A DNA stretch of 9,241 nt from contig JAITBO010000309.1 of NCBI GenBank assembly GCA_031283505.1, forward strand, positions 1-9,241, read 5' to 3'. The DNA is from Treponema sp. Its GTDB lineage: Bacteria > Spirochaetota > Spirochaetia > Treponematales > Breznakiellaceae. The position numbers and the translations under genes were made by a program. This document shows positions 6,786 to 9,241 of the stretch, piece after piece (the stretch's first letter is position 1; each line of letters opens with the position of its first letter). Below the pieces are notes generated by a model. The model was not told the DNA's origin. It saw nothing but the letters and a program-made list of their open reading frames with translations, and searched no databases.

Positions 6786-7559
6786 ATGCAGATCTCCCTT
6801 GAAGCCGTTCCCCGAAACCGCGGGGCTCTGGAGGAAGCGGTAACCGCCGCCGCCGCGTTTCCCCAAATCGGCGTCATAAACGTGCCGGACCTTTTGCGCT
6901 TTTCCCTGCGTTCCTGGGACGCCTGCGGGATCCTCGCGGAACTGACCGCCGCCCGGAACGGCGGGTCTCCCGCGCCGGATCTTCTGCCCCACATCAGGGC
7001 CATCGACTTTGATTTGAACGAGCCTTTCCCCCGCCGGGACCTGTTCCGCGCCTTGGGGATAAACCGGGCGCTGGTTATCGCCGGGGACCCCCCGCGGGAC
7101 GGGACGCGCCGGACCTATCCCACCGAAACGGCGGCTTTTATCCGCAAACTGAAAACGGAAATGCCGGAACTGCGGGTCTATGCGGCCTTTGACCCCTATC
7201 GGTCCAACATACGCTATGAACTTGAATACCTGCGGATAAAAGAAGAAGCCGGCGCAACGGGTTTTATGAGCCAGCCTTTTTTCGATCTGAGACTGCTGGA
7301 AATCTACGCCGAGTATCTTGAAGGCAAAGAGATTTTTTGGGGGGTCTCCCCGGTGCTTTCAGGGGCAAACCGGAATTACTGGGAATCCCGCAACCGGGCG
7401 GTTTTTCCCAAAGCGTTCCGGCCCACCCTGGAGTGGAACGTGGAATTTGGCCGCCGGGTCCTGGATTTCTGCGCTAAAAACCGGTTCAATCTTTATCTTA
7501 TGCCCATCAAGGGAGACCTTAACGCCTACCTTGACGGGCTGTTCGGAACTATTCAATGA
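6786..7559 (+). CDS. Divergent MetF-like protein (methylene-THF reductase superfamily)
   Basis: The 257-residue product aligns by eye with 5,10-methylenetetrahydrofolate reductase, a FAD-dependent TIM barrel of about 295 residues. Glu6 (SLEAVPR) sits at the catalytic Glu of SFEFFPP, His69 at the PHL position, Asp101 in IAGDPP, Lys152 in LRIKEEAGA, and Gln163 in SQPFFD matching TQFFFD. Known MetF enzymes reduce methylene-THF to methyl-THF, the methyl donor for MetH. The differences are marked: the YPEVHPE FAD loop reads YAAFDPYRS, with Asp at the usual His, the SVTYG strand reads VINVPD, and the protein is about 40 residues short, partly because it lacks the usual N-terminal extension. I therefore assign the superfamily firmly and the exact reaction weakly. 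GGGAG (6770-6774) is 11 nt before the ATG, which directly follows the thioesterase TAA, so the two genes are almost certainly cotranscribed and coupled. The metH-like gene lies across the divergent gap. Confidence 0.75.
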   Translation: MQISLEAVPRNRGALEEAVTAAAAFPQIGVINVPDLLRFSLRSWDACGILAELTAARNGGSPAPDLLPHIRAIDFDLNEPFPRRDLFRALGINRALVIAGDPPRDGTRRTYPTETAAFIRKLKTEMPELRVYAAFDPYRSNIRYELEYLRIKEEAGATGFMSQPFFDLRLLEIYAEYLEGKEIFWGVSPVLSGANRNYWESRNRAVFPKAFRPTLEWNVEFGRRVLDFCAKNRFNLYLMPIKGDLNAYLDGLFGTIQ

Positions 7560-7577
7560 ACAACCGTTTCCGCCGGA

Positions 7578-8798
7578 TTACCAGCCGAAGCGCAATCCGA
7601 CGCTGACATCCACACCGGCGCCTTTAAAGCTGTTTACAAAATTTTCGGATTGTACCGCCGCGCCCACATCCAACTGCATGGCCCGCAGGTTCAGGGCAAA
7701 GTCAATTCCGTGCCTCCAGACTTTGTCCTCGTAGCCGGTACTCAGGGTAAAGGCCAACAGGGGGTTTGACCGGATGATGTTGAAGAGCCCTAGCCGTATC
7801 TTCAACGTACCTTCAAAAGAGTGGGGCTTTACGTATATCGCGTTATAGGCATAACCGATTTGAGGAATGAGGGACAGCGAAAAGACCTTGAAGCCAAAGG
7901 GAGTATAGGCCGCGTTAATTCCAAACTTGAAAGGCCGGAATATCTGAATGGCATCGTGAGAGGAATCAACCGTTTTATCTTTCAACAGGCTTTCTATATC
8001 CCCGCCGTCTATCAGTTCATTAATCAGGTCATCCGATTCCAGGTGTTTACCGCCCTTTATGACGGTTTTATTTACAAGCTGGGCAGGAAAAATGGGAATG
8101 TGGCTTACGCTTGCTCCGACAGACAGTTTGGGAAAAATTTGATAATCCACCGCCGCCACCAGGTCAACGCCTCCGCGTCCGGCAATATTGGAAGGATCGA
8201 GATTATTAAAATTCAGGCTGTCCAGATCGTCTCCCAGATCGAAGGGGGTGTACAGGGCAAAATCGTATTCAAAGTCGGCGTATACCTCCCCGGTCTCACT
8301 GGTAACAAGCTTGTAATGGGAATTCGGCTTCATATACGCAGCGGGAAAATAATAGGCTGGCCGCACCGTGATTTTGAATTTTTCTACATGAAAATACCCG
8401 TGGACGCCCACTTCCATGAAAACCGCCCCGCCGGCCCCTATATCTCCTTCATACGTTTTATTATGCTCGTTCCCCAGAAGAAATTTTTGAATGTCCTCGG
8501 AAAGGCCGAACTGTCCCTGCGCGTCAAGGCCGGAAAACAGCCCAAACCCCATTTTGTCTTTGATGTTTATATTAATAAAGAAATCAAAATCGGCGCCAAA
8601 ATCGAAATACAAGGGCTTGGGCTCCTGTGTAAGATCAATCTCAATGGTCTTTTTAAAAATTTCCGTTGCCCCGATATAGCTGTTCGCAAAGCCCGCGCCG
8701 GTTTTAAAACCAAATTCAAAAATTCTGGGGGGAAGCTCCGCCCAAAGAGAGGCTGCGCCTACCAACAGGACAACAATAATGGCATAAAACTTTTTCAT
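7578..8798 (-). CDS. Outer-membrane beta-barrel protein
   Basis: The 406-residue product has a clean signal peptide, with lysines at 2-3, the core FYAIIVVLLVGAASLWA and likely cleavage after Ala20. The mature part consists of alternating hydrophobic strands with Gly and aromatic residues, typical of a beta-barrel. It ends VSVGLRFGW, where aromatic or hydrophobic residues occupy every second position back from the terminal Trp, the signal read by the BAM complex. An acidic loop with little strand character (around residues 250-280, EFHLESDDLINELIDGGD-like composition rich in Asp and Leu) may be extracellular or a plug. I cannot name a specific transport role. The start follows a strong AAAGGAGGAG site. 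The gene lies just downstream of the partial gene at the right edge and converges on the MetF-like gene with 18 bp between stops and no terminator. The G+C content looks lower than in the central genes. Confidence 0.85.
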   Translation of the reverse strand: MKKFYAIIVVLLVGAASLWAELPPRIFEFGFKTGAGFANSYIGATEIFKKTIEIDLTQEPKPLYFDFGADFDFFININIKDKMGFGLFSGLDAQGQFGLSEDIQKFLLGNEHNKTYEGDIGAGGAVFMEVGVHGYFHVEKFKITVRPAYYFPAAYMKPNSHYKLVTSETGEVYADFEYDFALYTPFDLGDDLDSLNFNNLDPSNIAGRGGVDLVAAVDYQIFPKLSVGASVSHIPIFPAQLVNKTVIKGGKHLESDDLINELIDGGDIESLLKDKTVDSSHDAIQIFRPFKFGINAAYTPFGFKVFSLSLIPQIGYAYNAIYVKPHSFEGTLKIRLGLFNIIRSNPLLAFTLSTGYEDKVWRHGIDFALNLRAMQLDVGAAVQSENFVNSFKGAGVDVSVGLRFGW

Positions 8799-8800
8799 AT

Positions 8801-8810
8801 CTCCTCCTTT
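8801..8810 (-). promoter_or_regulatory. Strong ribosome binding site overlapping the upstream stop
   Basis: AAAGGAGGAG on the minus strand has its AGGAGG core 4 nt before the barrel-protein ATG at 8798. The TAA of the preceding gene (8811-8809) overlaps its first bases, so a ribosome finishing the first gene stops on the start site of the second. This implies translational coupling and fixes the start at 8798 rather than the longer open frame. Confidence 0.85.
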
Positions 8811-9241
8811 ATAGTTCAAGTACAGCGTCAACACCGGCTTTAACGCCGACACTTAAAAGACTAAGGCCCCGGGGTATTTTCAGGCCCCCGCCCTTCTCAA
8901 TATGCAATTCAATTTTCTGGATCGTAAAGTTCTGACTGGGCCCCAGATACGGCCCCAGGGCTATGCTTATGTCATTGCTGTTGAAATCGAAACTAATTGG
9001 ATCATCGCGTCCATCTATTGTGATTACAAGTTCTCCCTCTTCCATTAACGCCCCCGTCAATCCAATGTTGAGGGTCAGGGTATTAAAGGATACCGCCATA
9101 TCCCCCATGTCTTTGGTGAAGCCAAGCAGATCATCTCCTGCCAGGCCGCCAAGATACCCGGTTACATCGATATTTGAACCGCCAGCCACGGCGTTCAACT
9201 GCAGGGGGACTACCAGCACAAGGTCGGCCTTGAAAACCTTC
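8809..9241 (-). CDS. C-terminal part of an envelope-like protein (5' end outside the window)
   Basis: About 143 codons are visible; the frame stays open to the right edge, so the start lies beyond it (a GTG at 9219 is internal as far as can be seen). The visible part begins KVFKADLVLVVPLQLNAVAGG and continues as alternating strand-forming segments (VSFNTLTLNIGLTG, ELVITIDG) with Gly-rich turns, ending SVGVKAGVDAVLEL. There is no aromatic terminal residue, so it is not a classic barrel end. I do not recognise the family. The strand-rich composition and its coupling to the outer-membrane barrel gene suggest a surface or periplasmic protein acting with it. Confidence 0.8.
   Translation of the reverse strand, partial: KVFKADLVLVVPLQLNAVAGGSNIDVTGYLGGLAGDDLLGFTKDMGDMAVSFNTLTLNIGLTGALMEEGELVITIDGRDDPISFDFNSNDISIALGPYLGPSQNFTIQKIELHIEKGGGLKIPRGLSLLSVGVKAGVDAVLEL

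Noticed and set aside
5928..6992. 354-codon open frame on the minus strand across the thioesterase and MetF-like genes
   Set aside because: It covers two recognisable genes in antisense and its translation is Pro/Gly/Arg-rich without motifs.

Overview
This is a gene-dense, GC-rich chromosomal window of Gram-negative (diderm) type. It holds six complete protein genes, a seventh cut by the right edge and a doubtful gene fragment at the left edge. I see no tRNA, rRNA, CRISPR array or insertion sequence. The signal peptides, the periplasmic HtrA protease and an outer-membrane-type beta-barrel protein with a classic C-terminal aromatic pattern indicate a diderm. The overall style suggests a Treponema-like spirochaete, possibly a gut species. 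That placement is an inference from general resemblance; nothing in the window proves it.

Left part (1-3761): radC (+) converges on an HtrA/DegP-type serine protease gene (-). The protease gene diverges from an exported protein (+) with an NlpC/P60-like NCSGF cysteine motif and a downstream HVAVLV histidine motif.

Centre (3777-7559): this is the most interesting part. A MetH-like protein (-) has only the homocysteine and pterin modules, with no B12 or reactivation domain, and several conserved folate-site residues are replaced. It diverges from a + strand pair: an acyl-ACP thioesterase followed, with TAA abutting ATG, by a short and divergent MetF-like protein (methylene-THF reductase superfamily). 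The two enzyme types are consecutive steps in methionine one-carbon metabolism, so the locus looks like an atypical methyl-transfer unit that also carries a fatty-acid thioesterase. The 321-bp gap between them contains five inverted repeats, including a perfect 25-bp-arm palindrome just upstream of the thioesterase gene and a GC-rich palindrome with T- and A-runs in the opposite order from a terminator. On the metH side a TTGCAG-17-TATACT promoter ends 6 nt before the ATG, which suggests a leaderless mRNA.

Right part (7578-9241): a minus-strand pair consists of a protein cut by the window edge and an outer-membrane beta-barrel protein. The stop codon of the first overlaps the strong AAAGGAGGAG ribosome site of the second, so they probably form a coupled operon.

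Comparisons with E. coli and T. maritima family members are manual alignments from memory and need to be computed.
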